From Balanoglossus misakiensis (lineage: Eukaryota; Hemichordata), in contig CM082576.2 of NCBI GenBank assembly GCA_040954595.2, positions 13,640,001 to 13,704,000 on the forward strand: a stretch of 64,000 nt of DNA, given 5' to 3'. Positions within the stretch are counted from its first letter, which is position 1. Every line of letters begins with the position of its first letter. The translations under genes were made by a program, and so were the position numbers. The notes under the pieces were generated by a model, which saw only the letters and a program-made list of their open reading frames with translations, was not told the origin of the DNA and searched no databases. Shown here piece after piece: positions 1 through 13,800 of the stretch.

Positions 1-3000
1 TTGCAGGCAAATTTCATAACTGAGTTAAATCAAAACCACATGAAATGCAAACTATGTAAATATTTGAAAATATTTCAGCCGTAAAATTGGTATAGAAAGA
101 AAACAACATTATTCTGGGGAAAGAATATATATATTTTACTTTGTGTGGAAATTAATATCATCTTGACCTTTGGTTTCCATACAGGTCATTATGCAGATAT
201 GGGTTGTCTTGTCACTATTTGGAATTTCAGTATCCCTACAGTAATAACCTTCTCTGAATTAAAATCCATTGTTGGTCAAATCAAAGATGGACAGTCAGAA
301 TATCATTATTTTAGACAAAGTAATAGCAGGAAATACCTACAAGTATAATGACATGTGCTTTAATGTTGTAAAAAAAGGTGTTGATTTGCAATAACATGAT
401 GGTAAAAACAGCTTTTAAACTATTTTGGTCACATAAATTTAATAGATTTTAAGAAGTGATGTGTATCATGCAAAGCATTGTTCACCTACGCCATTTGTAC
501 AAGTCGTGGTGTACAGTGTTTATTTAGTCATTATGTACTCACTGCTGTTGGTAACTATAGGTTACGGCATACTTACCAGTGGCATTGGACATCCGTGGGT
601 TTTTTTTCCATCAGAGGTCATATTTACAAAAAGAATATATTCTCCTGTTAACAAAATTTTGTGTAAATTTTTAAATATTCATGGTGATTTCAGATAGGCT
701 TAAATTGATTTAGCTTAGGGTCACCATACATTGTGTGGTAGTTACAAAAGAAATTGATGTGGATGGTGCGATTGGCTATACCACCAGAAATCATTTTTTT
801 CTTCCTTTTTTTCCTAAGTGGAGGTTGTAGTAGCAATCCCCTTTGGGTGCTTGTAATGATTTCTCATGTACACATATATCATTCTGAGTCATCATCTTCC
901 AACCCAAATCAGTTGTAGGGATCTGTTGAAACAATTCCAGGATATAAAATATAGCACCGAGTGACAGGGGTTTGAAATTAATAACCTTTGGTCTTTGTTG
1001 TTTTTTATAGGTTCAAAAAATGTATTTTGAAAAAAGCCTTGAATGGGTATTAACAAGGGGTCAGACAGAAATAAGGAAAATTAGTTTTATATGATATGTC
1101 GTTGTTGATGGTCGAAAAAGGAATTAATTTTTTTTCCACGGTGTTTTGAATGAGTGATCTTTTATAGGGTCATCATTTTGTGTAGACACGCCAGCAATCA
1201 AGGCAAGCCGAAGAGTTGATGGTAGGATTCTGTCAGCGTTGTGGTGGGAATTTCGCGAGTAATGAACCCCGCGATCGTAAGACCAGGAGTGGAGATTAGA
1301 ATTCATCCACGTAGAAAGCTGTGAGGTGATTCTGCTGGTCTGCATCAGCAAGTAGTGGGGGCACACACACAAACACACACACACATATACACAAAGAAAC
1401 TGTGAATAGACAAAAGCTGCAGGAACACCTACAGAGTTTAGTTCAGGAAAAAAAATTAATAATCAACTCGGGGAGGGGGGGGGGTTGTAAGTGAAGCGAC
1501 CACCTCAATTCCTCCTCCACTCGCATTGACCAGCAGCACTATCTCTATCTTCCACATCCTCCCCCCAGCCCCCCACACACGCACCCCATCATCCATTTGA
1601 TTCGGCCCCCCTTTTCAAAGCTTTGTGTGCAAATCCGCGAAAAACATCACACAGAGCTTTGGAGAAAGCCTTGACATATTTGCACCATGTTACCTTGGCC
1701 CCCTCCAGCATTCACCACTCTCTCTCTCTCTCTCCCTTCGCTGAATTACCCCGGCCTTGAGGCTAGCCACCACCGTCACCATAGCTACTGCTATTCAACG
1801 GCGGAGCGGTATTAAAATGAAACGCTCTTCCCTTTTTACAAAACACTGGTCGGCCAATTTATCCACATCCATCACCGGGCCATTGTTTGCATCATATTGC
1901 TATCTTCAATACTTCTTTTCACTCCGTGTGCATGGCTACGGGGTCATCACATATCGGCAAAAGTTTTTTTTTTTTCTCTCCTCTTCTTTTTAACAAGCAT
2001 TACATACGAGCACTCATCACGAATGTTGTAAAATCTGATTAATATTCATGATGTTGGGCCAGTTGGTGTTTGCCGCTTTTGCACTAAATCACTGAAATGC
2101 GACGAGGAGATCCTCAATCAAAATCCGCCCTGGCTAGCCTGTAAAATTATCACAACAGTAACATGTGAGAACCGACTTTTAATTTCACTTCGCATTTGAC
2201 TCACTTCAGTTCAAGTACGTAAAACACTGTAGTCAGTCTTTAGGGAGAATGTGTCACTTTTGAAGAGGGGAGACCACCAGATCAAAATACTATGACCAAA
2301 TAGCCAGACGAAGGCATTGTGCATAATTTTTCACAGTTCTATATATTACCACATACTAACCTAAATTTTTATCAGAAATTGGCATCGTGGCATGCTGCCA
2401 ACATTGATGGTCATTTTACTTTCCAAAACGAAAAAAAAATAAAATAAAAGAGTTTTCAGTGTACATCCTGTGATGGCAGATGTCTCAAGTTAATAACAGG
2501 GAAATGCACATATAAAATTCATCTTGGCCTTTTTCACTACTACTCTGCACATTGAAGCTGGGAGGCAGATTTCGTTCACACTTACAAAGTAGCATATGTC
2601 AGAGATGTCTCAGTGGACCCCATCACCAGAAAACACAAAAAGGCTTGTAATATACGCCGGCCCGACCTGATATTTTACGACTATTGTCAAGCGATAGTTC
2701 AGTGCCACCGAGGATGAATATTTCATAACTCGGCCGCCAACCTGAACCTGCGTGAAGAGTTCTAATTCTTTGACGAAATCAATTTTTTTTTTTGCCCGTT
2801 TGAGTCTCAACAACACCCGATATTTTCCCCCCTCCCACATCATTTCCTGGGATTAGCGGCGCTATACAAATTGACTGACAAGTCATTCAGCGGGCAACAT
2901 CTCTTCTGCCTGGCTCTGATGAGTGAGCAATGTGTGTGTTTTCTCCAAACATCATTATCAGTGAAAGATGCCTGTGTGTTGCTAGCGACTAGCCAGGTTG

Positions 3001-4307
3001 TAAATCGCGGAAAATTTATAGATGGGATCTCGGAGGGATTAACAGCACCTCAGCCAGTGCTAACAGCAGTTATGTATGCAAAGTCCTCTCCCACTGTTTA
3101 CTTACCCAGTCTTGACTCTTACGCTCGGCTATTCTCTCGCCCTTTCCCCACAATTGCTTTTTACTGCATGTATTTGCACTCGCGATAAAATCAAACTCAG
3201 ATTTCAAACAAATCAGACCGCCTCTCGTGCCATTTTCATCAAGACCCCCCTTTGTAGAAACACACGCCATTGGCGTTTATTAATTTAAAACACAGCAACA
3301 CCACGATTGTTTTCCTGGTTTAACATAACGCAGTATTCATTTAATTTGCGGTCCCAATATTGAACCTGCCACTATTTGTATGTAGATTTATTTACTTTTT
3401 TTTCTGCAACTGCAGCTGCGGAGGGGTGGTAGCGTAAGTTTCCAAGTGTACTGTGACCTGACTGAAATAAAAAAAGGGGTCCGTGGTTTGTATTTGAAGA
3501 AAAAAAAATGGTTTGTGACTGGCCAGTGCTGAGAGAAGTTGGACTATACGCGTACACCTCGTGGAGATGTGATACATCTCACTCAATAGGCATTTCATCG
3601 GAAATTACTGTCTACAGAGATGTTTTTGGTTGGTTGAGCCTGCTTTATTGAAAAGAATTTGCAGAGAGTGTTTCTTCATTGATCGCCAACAAAAGCAACA
3701 TCAGACTCGGCTGGCTTCTATTGTAGCCACTGTGCCAGTGTCACTAGCCCCAGTCAACCAATACGCTACACCACTCTCTCTCGCTAATTGAAATAAACAG
3801 CTTCATAAAACGAAACGATCGAGCAGATTTTTTGCGAAATTAATCCCTCTCGCTCCTTTTCAACTTTTCAGGAAAACTTTTCCCTTCATTATTTATGATT
3901 ACCAACGGTAACGACAATGAATTGTTTGTCAAGTTTTATTTTGCTCCTTTTCACCGGCAAAACACATTCTCATTTATATCATCATCAATCTTGATGCCTT
4001 TTCCTTTAAGTTATACTAATTTGGCATGTTGTTTTTTTGAGGGGGGGGGGCGTAGAATTGGATGAAAATTGAATGTGGGGTCAGTCAGTTTCATCTGTTT
4101 GACCCTTAACACACCAGCCAGCGTGAGTTACACTACGATGTGGTATTGTAACTCCAAGTTGAAATCATGACTTCGTGGTAGAAATAATTCGTAGATGCTG
4201 TACAGTTTATCAGTTTTAAAAATTTTGCATCATATCACAAATATGAATAAACCCTAAATCAGAAAAAAATCACTAAATGTCAGAATTCAGATGAGGATTT
4301 CTGCAAA

Positions 4308-4490
4308 TACAGTCAAACCTGTGTATAGTGGCCAGTCAAGGGACTGTCATAAACTGGCCTTTATAGACAGGTGGTCTTTATAGACAGGTCAATTAATGCA
4401 CATGTAAGTTGCACAGGGACTGTAACATAGTGGCCACTATATAGAGGTGGTCACTATATAGAGGTGGTCACTAACACAGGTTTGACTGTA
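4308..4490. mobile_element. MITE-like element with 15-bp TIRs and TA target duplication
   Basis: The left end reads tacagtcaaacctgtgt (4308-4324) and the right end is its exact reverse complement (4474-4490). Taking the outermost TA as target duplication, the element has 15-bp perfect TIRs starting CAGTCAAACC. It is non-coding. Inside are tandem units of the type atagaggtggtcact (about 4439-4472). TA duplication and short TIRs suggest a Tc1/mariner-type non-autonomous element; the family name is inference. Confidence 0.85.
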
Positions 4491-5644
4491 ATGGAAAGTG
4501 ATATTTGTAATACCGTAAGTCATACTAAGTGTGAAAAAAAATTGAAAGGGTGTGAAGTCGATGGGGTCACTGCTGAGATACGCGTGTGATATTGGTGACC
4601 GGAGGACAAACGTGATGGCTTGTGGCGTGGACTGCAGTAAACAAAGAGACTTTCACAGCATGGACTTTGCAGTATTTGCAGCATGTGTGTGTTGGTCTGC
4701 GATATATACATGTATATGCGTAAGGAACTAGCCAAGAGAGGCTGGGCGGTACAGATGGTCAGTACAGGTGTACGGTGTTGGCGCGAGTATCAACAGTGGC
4801 GATCACAACAACATTGTGTGCGAGTGGCGTGCGCCTCAGTTCTTCGATGCTTTCACACTGCCCCTTTTGTTGACTTTAAAGTTTAGGGATTTAGTGTTGT
4901 ATTTGCCGGTATTATACAGACCCTGGCCCAAAAGACCAGGCACCAGGTGCACTGGTTATCGCACAATGGCACTCGTGGCCTCCCCAACACATGTGGTCAC
5001 ATTGTGCCCTTTTTGATCGCATGTGACCACCGGACCAGAACTGCACAAAGCCCCCACGAGACGGTGTTTTTGTGCAATATGGTTCTCTCTCCTAAAAAGA
5101 TCAACCTAAAGTGGCCTTGTGTGTCTGATCTCGTATATAGGCTGGTCTGGGTTAGACTTTACGAAATGGCCCTTAAAAAAAACCAAGATTTATTTTTGCG
5201 TTCCTGTCAGTGGAAGTATACCAGTATACTAGGAAATTGCAAAAGTCAGGCCAGGTAGGGTGTGCACATTCAGCTAAACATGCATAAGTTTCAATTGCAC
5301 ACGTCAATTGGCGAACACGCTTTTGTGCCACATTTGGCACCGTTAATGTTGCTGTTGTGTCAATTTAATTGTTAAAAGTGAGCGTGAAAGTGCATTTGTG
5401 ACACGTCGAATTTAGTTTCATTACTCACCAGACCAACAATCAATTTACCGGGTCTCGCCCCCGAAAAACTCCTCAAATTTTATCACACACTCTGCACAAT
5501 AATACTGTGCAGTCGCTTGGTTAGTTATAAATTGAAGGTCAAGATCAGAAGTTAGATCCCCCCCCCCCCCAAAAAAAAAACATAATCAGAGGAAAATGCA
5601 CAGTTTTGTAGATAATTACTGAAAGTTGCTTGTAAAAGAGTTCG

Positions 5645-5896
5645 ACCACAGACAACTTCCATCCCACTAGTAGACACTAGTGTGAAAAACTCACCAAAAT
5701 GAATAATCAGTCTCTACCTTTTATTCATTTTGGCGAGATTTTTACTCTCATATGCTACAAACGGGATGGAATTTGTTTGTGGTTGAATGTTGATTCACTA
5801 TATATCCACATGTAGAAAAACGTAAATGTTGTCTTTTATCGACATAATTAATGGGAAAAGGGCAGCGAGAGAGAGAGACTTTGTCCCTTTAAAAAC
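5645..5896. repeat. Foldback repeat, copy A
   Basis: Outer arms at 5645-5666 and 5762-5783 are inverted copies of each other (accacagacaacttccatcc against a near match). An inner pair, around actcaccaaaatgaat (5687) and attcattttggcgaga (about 5722), is also inverted, so the first 140 bases could form a long hairpin. A non-palindromic tail with gattcactatatatccaca and a (GA)n run continues to about 5896. The same tail recurs in copy B. No coding capacity. Confidence 0.75.
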
Positions 5897-6797
5897 ATAT
5901 TCATAACAGTTTCTTGTTTATTGTCCATTTCATGTTCAAACGAAGAATTTGTAACCACTTTTGGACGAAAATGAACACCTCTCAGCCAGTCACAAAATCT
6001 TGTTTGTTTATATCCTTTGAAATAGATCGGCCTCATTTTTTCTTTCTCAAATAGACCCCACGTTTTCAGTCAGTGCTTTAGTACAATTTTTCTTGTTCTG
6101 TTACGGTACTTACAGCCAGATTGATGGCGTTTTGACCTTTCAGACATGTTGACTGTGAGCTCTCCAATCAGTCTGTCGTGTACCACCAAAGACTGTTACT
6201 GACTGGTATAGTCGGTCATCCATTCCAGTGAGTGCCATTCGTCCAACCAAATGAGCAAACGATTTTTTTTTGCACCTTGCAAAAAGCACATAATGTTGGT
6301 AATCATATATTCCATTGGTTTTACTTCCCAATTTAATGGACACCCAGCATAAAAAAAAGCAGCTTTTTATCGGTATTGGTAGTCTGGGAGAGATTTACTA
6401 GATTTGCTGGGGATGGGAAGTATGCAGCTTAAACTTTTGGATTTCCTTGTACACACAAGGTTGATTGGTAAAAATGATAACAATAATAGAAGAAATATGT
6501 TTTCACCTCCTACTGACCCTCAATCACAGAGACAGGTGATTTTTATTTTACCGGATTTAGTGGCCATTGATCAAATTTACTATGATCAATTCATACACTG
6601 GACTGGACCTTTTAAACTAAATCTGAAATAATCCCGGAATAAGTCAGTAAAAACTGGGCATTACAAATATTTTCGTGGCATTAGCCATTACTGTCAAATG
6701 GCACTCCCTCTTTTATTAACCCTTTCACCACCATGGTTTGGTCCAACTCCATTGTTTTCAATAGCAATGCTGGACCTTTATACATGGAAATGGGGGG

Positions 6798-7009
6798 ATG
6801 AAAAACTCGCCAAAATGACTATTCGGTGTATACTGTTTATTCATTTTGGCGAGATTTTTTCTCTCATATCCTACAAACAGGATGGAAGTTGTGTGTGGTA
6901 GAACGTTGATTCACTATATATCCACATGTTGAATAACAAACTGTGTCTTGTATCAAACATAATTAATGGAAAAAGGGCAGCGAGAGAGAGACTTTGTCAC
7001 TTAAAAAAA
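6798..7009. repeat. Foldback repeat, copy B
   Basis: This is a diverged direct copy of the 5.68-5.90 kb repeat. It shares gaaaaactcgccaaaatga, the inverted attcattttggcgagattt, gattcactatatatccaca, and the tail cataattaatgg followed by gggcagcgagagagagactt. The outer left arm of the hairpin is missing or replaced here while the right arm (about 6877-6900) remains. The two copies lie about 1.1 kb apart in the same orientation. Confidence 0.75.
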
Positions 7010-10000
7010 CTAAATTTTGTCTGTTGATTATAGATAAACAACTGGGATAACAAACGGGATAACATACCACCCTGGCTGTCATAACTGCAAAATCAAGCAC
7101 AATACATAATTTCTTTTATAAATATGAACACTCTTGCAAGTTTCAGGCTAAAGGACATTGACGCACATGTATAATGGAGCCCAAAAAAATGAGCTATATG
7201 TCATTGTAAGTTCATAAGTCAGCACTGGTTATCGCAGTGTGCCTTAGAGTTCCTCCAGAGCATCATTAACCTTACCGAAATGTTTAATACAAATCTTTCC
7301 CAAATCCATTTTATGAGGTACATAAAATCTCTGTTAGAATCGAGAATCGATAACAAGTTTTATGAGATGAGGGTTACCCGGCTTGATATTTTAGATGCCT
7401 TGTTTTTTTCGGGGGGGGGTTAGATTTCACTTGTCCTGTGTAGGTCATGAAGTCTTGTATCATCAGCTATTGTGTTTCCAGCATTGGCGCTATAGAGTCA
7501 AAGCCTATGTGTGTTTCATTTGTTGTTATCGCGTATTGTTTCTGAGGCTGGTTATGGATCAGCATACTTTATTGCTAGTGGCCCAGTTTGTAGGTTTAGC
7601 TGTGTTCGAGTGCAAATATACAGCGGTTTTTATTGGGTGTTAAGTGAAGTAAGTCAACAGTGTTGATAAAAGGGTTTAACAAATGTGTGTCTTTAAGAAT
7701 TGGTGATGTTTTTTTAGTATTCACCTTGCAAAGTCAGAGGACATGCCACTTTCTCCAGTTCTGAAATCTCTGATCTTGTGGAGCGTATGCCATCGTTTCA
7801 TTTTCAGAGAGAGAGAGAGAGAAAATCTATGGCAGGTGTTCTGATTGTGTTCCCGGAGATCGGAGCGAGGAATGATGATTGACATTTCTCTGATGCAGCA
7901 AAAATTGCTGGTCTGGCTTAACGTTTCTCTACGCTGTAATCTGAGATAAGTGTCTTTCGTTCAGAAGTAGAAATGAATTGCTTGGGATTTTTTTTTTGCT
8001 GCCAGAGCTGCGGAATATTTAAAAGTGATAATAATTCAAGAATTTTGTCTCACGATATGGGTCACTTCAACCGATGCTTGTCTGCTTGGGTATACATGTT
8101 AGTCAGGATCTGCAAGAGCTGTTTGATCCAAAAAATCTCATTACTCCTGCTTGATTTCCCACTTGAACCCGAGAAAAAATCTTTGGTTTAGTGGACAAAC
8201 TAGTGAGAACTAGAGTCCAGGCTTCTCTCTGGTCTGGGATGCAGCAATTTTTACAAAGCTGTGAATTCGGTGTACCTCATCTGTCCGATGGCGACAACCT
8301 TGAACTTGTAACACTTTTTTTTAAACACAGATGAAGAATTGATGGGTCTTAATACTAAATAGCAATACTAACCACCGAAGCTGAGACGGGCTCTTTAAAT
8401 GTTTTATTCTGCACCTGCAGGCTTCGTTTCATTTCCACCGTCCAGCAGGGTTTGGTGTCTTCTGTAGGATACGCCGTTATATACAGCCCCCTTATACACA
8501 CGCACAGCCTACATTTATATATTGTGTCAGGAGACATGTTTAATTGACAGTATGATTACACGGGATCTCCAGTCGTAATTTATCAATTCTAATCCCGGAG
8601 ACTGAGGGACGTGGATTTTCTGCCGATTGGTCCCCCACTATTTAATCATATTTCATTGTGCAGCAGATTACGTTGTGTATTTTCCCCCCAAAATGGCTGT
8701 CTCCAGCTGGATTAGTCTTGCATCACTAGTAGTAGTAAAAAATAAGTTATCAGATCACTTTTTTTAAAAAAATGATGGCTTCACTGTTGTTTCTCCCGCT
8801 GAGCCAGGAACCTTCCAAAAAAAGGGGGAGGGGGAGGGGGGAGTGAGAGAAAACCATGACTGGCGAAGAGTGGTGGGTTCGAAAGTGAAATCTCCAATGA
8901 TTAGGTTTTGTGGAACCACGGCACTGCCAAGGGGGTTATTCCCGGTTGTATTCCAATCTGCGTGCAATTTCTCAGAGGTAACAACGATAAAAGGGCCCAT
9001 TCACATAATTGATAGCTATCACTCATATTATCACACATGATACGCAGTCTGAGATAAGGAAGAAACCAGTGATAGAAAAAAAAAAGGAGATCGCACGCGT
9101 TATATTTAGATGAGGGGTACTCCATCACAGCCCGTATTTTTCTTCTGGATTTTTTTTTCTTTTTTGGTCTCCCTCATCTGTCTCGCTTTTGAAATTCATT
9201 GCTGTTTCGTGCATGTAAGGTTGGATGACACCCTCAGTGGTTCTCTCGGCTCCTGGGGATACTTCTCATAAATCTGGAGAGAGAGAGATAGAAAAAAAAA
9301 TTGGACGAGAATTCGTGGCGTGTGCTGAAATGAAAAGCGGCGCTCGTTATTGGAAAGCAGTGTGGGCATTGTACCCCGGGTATCTGCTGTGTTGTCGGTG
9401 ATGCAAAACTCATCTCTATAATGATACGGCCATTGAAGTATATAGTACCACAAGTGCAAAAAGGCTGGTGGTTCTATGAGGTGTCTGTCGTACAGTGGCT
9501 GGGGCAGAGGAGAATTTGTCGCTGCAATGTCCACTGAGCGCGCGGCAAAACAAATTCGAAGTGGCTTCAGGGTGTGTTCTTGCGCGGGCTGAATGCCTGG
9601 CTGAGCCCACAACCCTTGTGCTGTGTCACAACACACGCTTGATTTTTTGTGTGCGACTGTTTAAGTTTTTACAAAGTAAACATTTTTTTTTAGTTGGAGC
9701 TGGTTAAATCATACCCAGTATGAGACAAGCTGTTCAGCTAGGGTAGAAAATACTGATAAATATTAGATCACTGGAACTACCCTGAGGGATCGTAATGATC
9801 GCTGTATCAGTCATACGGTGTAGCTGGAGAAATGGATATCTGTCTCTGTAGTTGACCTGTCAAACATGTAAATGGGAGGAGGTGGGTAGCTCAGATATGC
9901 CTGCACGGTTGCCGGTGTTACCACGATCGTAGCGATGCTGCGGAGACGCGGGTAATAAATTTTGTGGATGATGCGCAGATACGCTGGCAGCAACAAGGAT

Positions 10001-10459
10001 GCTGCTGCTGCCAACCAGGTCTGATGACATGTACAGCCTGACATTAAATTTCCATCCGCATGTTTTAATTGCGAAGCCATGGAGTTTGGTTAGGGCACCC
10101 GGAGAATCTCCAATTTGACGAGCGGAGTTCGCATTCTTGCTTGGACGCTTGTTCTTTGCTGCGTAATTTCGCGGGGTTTTGTTAGACGCAGCAGGTCAGC
10201 TGTGTTTCAAGTGAAAATTGAAATGTCAAAGATAAGCCATGATGTTCCTGGTGTCTAGTGTGAGAGTCAAGAAAATGCAGCCTTGTACACCAAAATCGGT
10301 ATTTACTGTGATCATTCAGTTTTTGAGAGTATTGCAGAGATTTCTGGTTCTAAATCAGCTTTCTTTTTCCATTACAACTGTCGGTGATAGAAAATATAAT
10401 GTGTGTCATACTGCATTGTGAGTGACGTCTTTTTGTGCTTCTCTCTCTGTTTTGTGCAG

Positions 10460-10867
10460 GGGACGATGACGAATCGACAGGAATGTTCACATCGCCGGAA
10501 ACCTTGGAGGACGACGAGGAAGACGACGACGAACAACTCCACACAGACGAACGTTACACACCTAAGCTGCCAAAAATAGACACACTCAAATGTGGAGAGT
10601 GCCAAATGGACTTTGCTCTCGCTGACATTGTTGCCTTCATAGAGCACAAAAAACAGGGATGTAAAGCCGGGGTTGCCATGGAAATTATGGGTGAAGATGG
10701 AGGAATGGCGGGCGACGACGAAGGGATGGTCCTGCGTACAGCCAAAACGGGGATTACCACCCCGATCAAACACAGAACACCAAGCAACAGCAACTTTAAC
10801 AGGGAAACTAAAGAAGCAACGTCGTTAAAAACGCAAAATTCGCCCAAGACAAGCGATGCTGAGACTG
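10460..10867 (+). CDS. BCL11: BCL11-type transcription factor, N-terminal exon with C2HC zinc knuckle
   Basis: An internal coding exon bounded by tttgtgcag at the left and g|gtaagt at the right, phase 1 on both sides. The matching phase of the human BCL11A exon 1/2 junction supports the left border. It encodes an acidic stretch (EDDEEDDDE), then a C2HC finger CGECQMDFALADIVAFIEHK ending in Cys (10591-10662), which matches the N-terminal CGQCQMNF-type finger of BCL11A/B, known to mediate self-association. The family binds DNA through later C2H2 fingers and recruits NuRD/BAF chromatin complexes in the nucleus. The last codon is completed by the exon at 14149, giving DAETE-STSSEPSN. Vertebrate BCL11A has another small exon at this point; I see no clear equivalent in the 3.3-kb intron, so it is absent, outside my recognition, or optional. 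Confidence 0.93.
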
Positions 10868-13800
10868 GTAAGTGTACAGTAGCCTTCATCAACACGTGTG
10901 TGCATACTAGATGCCAGTCAAGAATTATGTCAATTCACCAAATATGGTGATGAGTTATTTTTAGGAATTTTGGGGGAGTACCTCACTTTAATTCCATGGT
11001 GAAATGTCACTTTCATTCTACATTTTTATGCAACAAGTTTTGGAAAGTTGTAAAAATCAATTCTATAATTATTGAACATGAATTTTTGACTTGTAATTTG
11101 ATTGCTGCTTCAGTAAGGAAATTTACAGCTCAGGGTGTTTGCCTTTCCACAATGATGTGGGCAATAACTGGGATCTGATAAAAAACAGACCTGAATGATG
11201 AATCAATGCTGTTCAGAACTGGTTTAATGACTAATGTACTACGAGTGTGAAGTATACATGCATGTCCTGGTAGTTTGGTTTATGAAACCATCCACATAAT
11301 GTCTTGCTAAGTTGACAAAACAACCCTGACTTTGACGCTGCAACCTTACAGTCAATCAAGGTTCACATGCTGCGATTGACTTCAGTAGCATTCTGGTTAC
11401 GTCATCGTTCCCTGCTGTAGTAGTCTTCCTGAATGAGAGAGAAAAAAAATTGACGAGCCAGGTTCACCCTGGATGAGTAATCAAGACGTGGATTACATGA
11501 ACCCCACTTATTACCTCAGCTGTTCGTTAGCCTAGAATGTACTGTAAAACGGGTTATTTTTGCGATATCATAAGAGGCAACTGTTACGCAAGGATTATTT
11601 TTCGTATTTCAGTAACCGCATCGTTATCTCCGAAAAACATTTTTACGCGACTTTTTATTTTCACGTTTTATTGGCTCTCGCGTATTTCGCAGAATTTTAT
11701 TGCTCGCGAAAATAACCCGTTTTACAGTACCTCTGTGTATAAGCATTCAACATGCGTATAGTCTGCAAGACAATTTATGATGTGGTGATTAATTACGCTG
11801 CATTCTACTACAGGCGATTATGTAACATGAATGCAAATGTCTAGGTAAATGTGGATATTCTGTTTGTAAATACTGTCAAATGATGGGAAATTTATCAAAA
11901 ATTACTTAATGCATCCATGCTCAAACGTGACGTTATCTTTATTTATAATTTTTGGGATGGAAAGGTGTCTAAAGCTGTCCTGATTTGCATGCAACAACAG
12001 TTATTTGCAGTCGTTGCCACGGTAATGCTGTGTGATACTTTTTCCTGATGTGTTTTAATTTTATAGTCTAATGTGTCAACCTAGAAGAATAGAAATGAGG
12101 TCAAAATATTGGGGCAGGGCTTAAAAAATACTTGCAAGATTTCAAAAGACTTCATCCAAGAAAAGGAGAAAAAAGGTTGCCAAAATTAAGCATTAAGAAA
12201 AATTGATAAGACGTATTTTTCTTCGGTGAGTTTCCTGATATTTAGATGAAGACTTGACCAGAGGCAAATGGAGAATTGTGAGAAATAATCATTGTGAAAA
12301 TACTCTTTCCGCGTATTTAAAAGAAAACCAGTGCGATTATAGAGCATATTTCTTGGAAGCTTCTACTTTCATCTCAGCGCTGAAATTATCAGGTGTTCTC
12401 ACAAATATGCATCTACACAGATTCACAGCATGTTCTAACAAACAAACTGAATTCAGTGGAACCACATCTATTCAAGGTAGAACTCTATCTGCTTTTATAG
12501 GCGGTGTTATCAAAACAACACTTGCCCTTGAAGGGAAACTGCTGTTATTCCAGTTTGTTTTCTCAATCGTAAGATTTTTTCCCAGAACTATATATCCTTT
12601 AAGATCGCTGGATATTAATTTCATCCCTACGTTTCAAATCGTGCTTAATGGGCCCTGATGCAAAGAATGACTTTTATCCGCATTTAATGCCAAACTTAAA
12701 ACCATTCTGTTGTCAAAGTCGTATCAGGATATATTATTAAGCCTCTGTGGACACAGTCCGTCCGTTGGGAACTTGAAGTTGTAGATTGCCCGAGTTTGCA
12801 CATGAAGTAAACAATGATACAAATTCTACCTTCTGCATTGATCATGATGTGCATTGGTGACTATATTCTTGTTAAAAATGTTCGAAGTACAGAAACATTA
12901 AAATTAAGAGAGGAAAGAAAACAAATAAGGTGGTCCCTGCTCAGCAGTCACCTGAAAGAGGTAAGAAAAAATGAGCAAAATAATCGGTCAACGAAAAAAG
13001 GGTGCGTTTTTGCATCAAATTAAAATAATTTTTATAAAAAGACGTACTTGGGCCAGATCCGAAACAGTAACAGTTCATGCAAAACTGTACAGTAAACATG
13101 TATTTATCTGAAACAAATTTGTCATTTGTGACTCATTGATGCTGAATTTTCACTCTTTTAATTCGTCCACCTGTTTCAATCTGACTTCAATTTGTCTCAT
13201 CATGTTTAATGAAATCACAGGGTTTATTGCCAAGTCCACCCAGCACTGGTCAGTGTGTAGATTGACAAGGTGTACATATTACGAGCGAAACCAAATCTTT
13301 TCCATCGGTGAGATTCAACTAGAATGTCAACTGAATCAGTCCCGTAATGAGGATTTAGCCAAGGATTGCTGTTGAGTTGTAAGGGCTAATCAGAACACAG
13401 ACATGACACACACAAGTTCAATAGAGTGAGTGAAGAGTAGAATTTCCATCACCCGTCTGACAAATGCAGATTTAATTGCAATCCGTACACGACAGGAAAC
13501 TTACAAGGGGAAATGTGTCACATACACAGAGTCTGTGTGTTGATTGCAAAGTGTGCCAGACAGCTTACTGTGCAGCCAACACGCTAGTCCATAACCCTGA
13601 AATGTCAACAACAATTGTATTATTTTCGATGGGTGGATGCAAGCTGTTTTCCAAATGTACGAGGGTGTCTGTCTATCCCTCTGCTGATATGGTATAGTGC
13701 TGGACCTGTGCTTTTCTCAGAAACGTGTTTTCTTCTTCAATGCCAATGATTGATATTTAACCTCCATGGACTGTATCCGTGGTGACATACAAATCAGGAT

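Larger units (their letters stand above)
1..10459. other. Region upstream of the first recognised BCL11 coding exon
   Basis: I see no supported coding exon here. The exon starting at 10460 needs an upstream exon ending in phase 1, as in vertebrate BCL11 genes where a tiny first exon encodes the start of the protein. I looked for an ATG followed by an Arg/Lys-rich start resembling MSRRKQ and a phase-1 donor and found none, so exon 1 lies outside the window or is too diverged to see. Contents that can be named are an (AC)n run at 1361-1386, a (TC)n run at 1718-1734, a TIR element at 4308-4490, two copies of a foldback repeat near 5.65-5.9 and 6.8-7.0 kb, and a short (GA)n run at 7808-7822. The short open frames have no recognisable domains. 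Confidence 0.6.

Noticed and set aside
3680-3715. Candidate BCL11 first exon with an Arg/Gln/Lys-rich translation (RQQKQHQT)
   Set aside because: No in-frame ATG directly upstream and no matching phase-1 donor; only superficial similarity to the MSRRKQ start.
9196-9636. 146-codon minus-strand frame
   Set aside because: No recognisable domain, no trusted splice sites, mixed composition with low-complexity FFFLSLSL; probably chance.
12254-12658. 134-codon frame in the BCL11 intron
   Set aside because: No domain; it does not resemble the small vertebrate BCL11 exon 3 and lacks suitable phase-1 borders.
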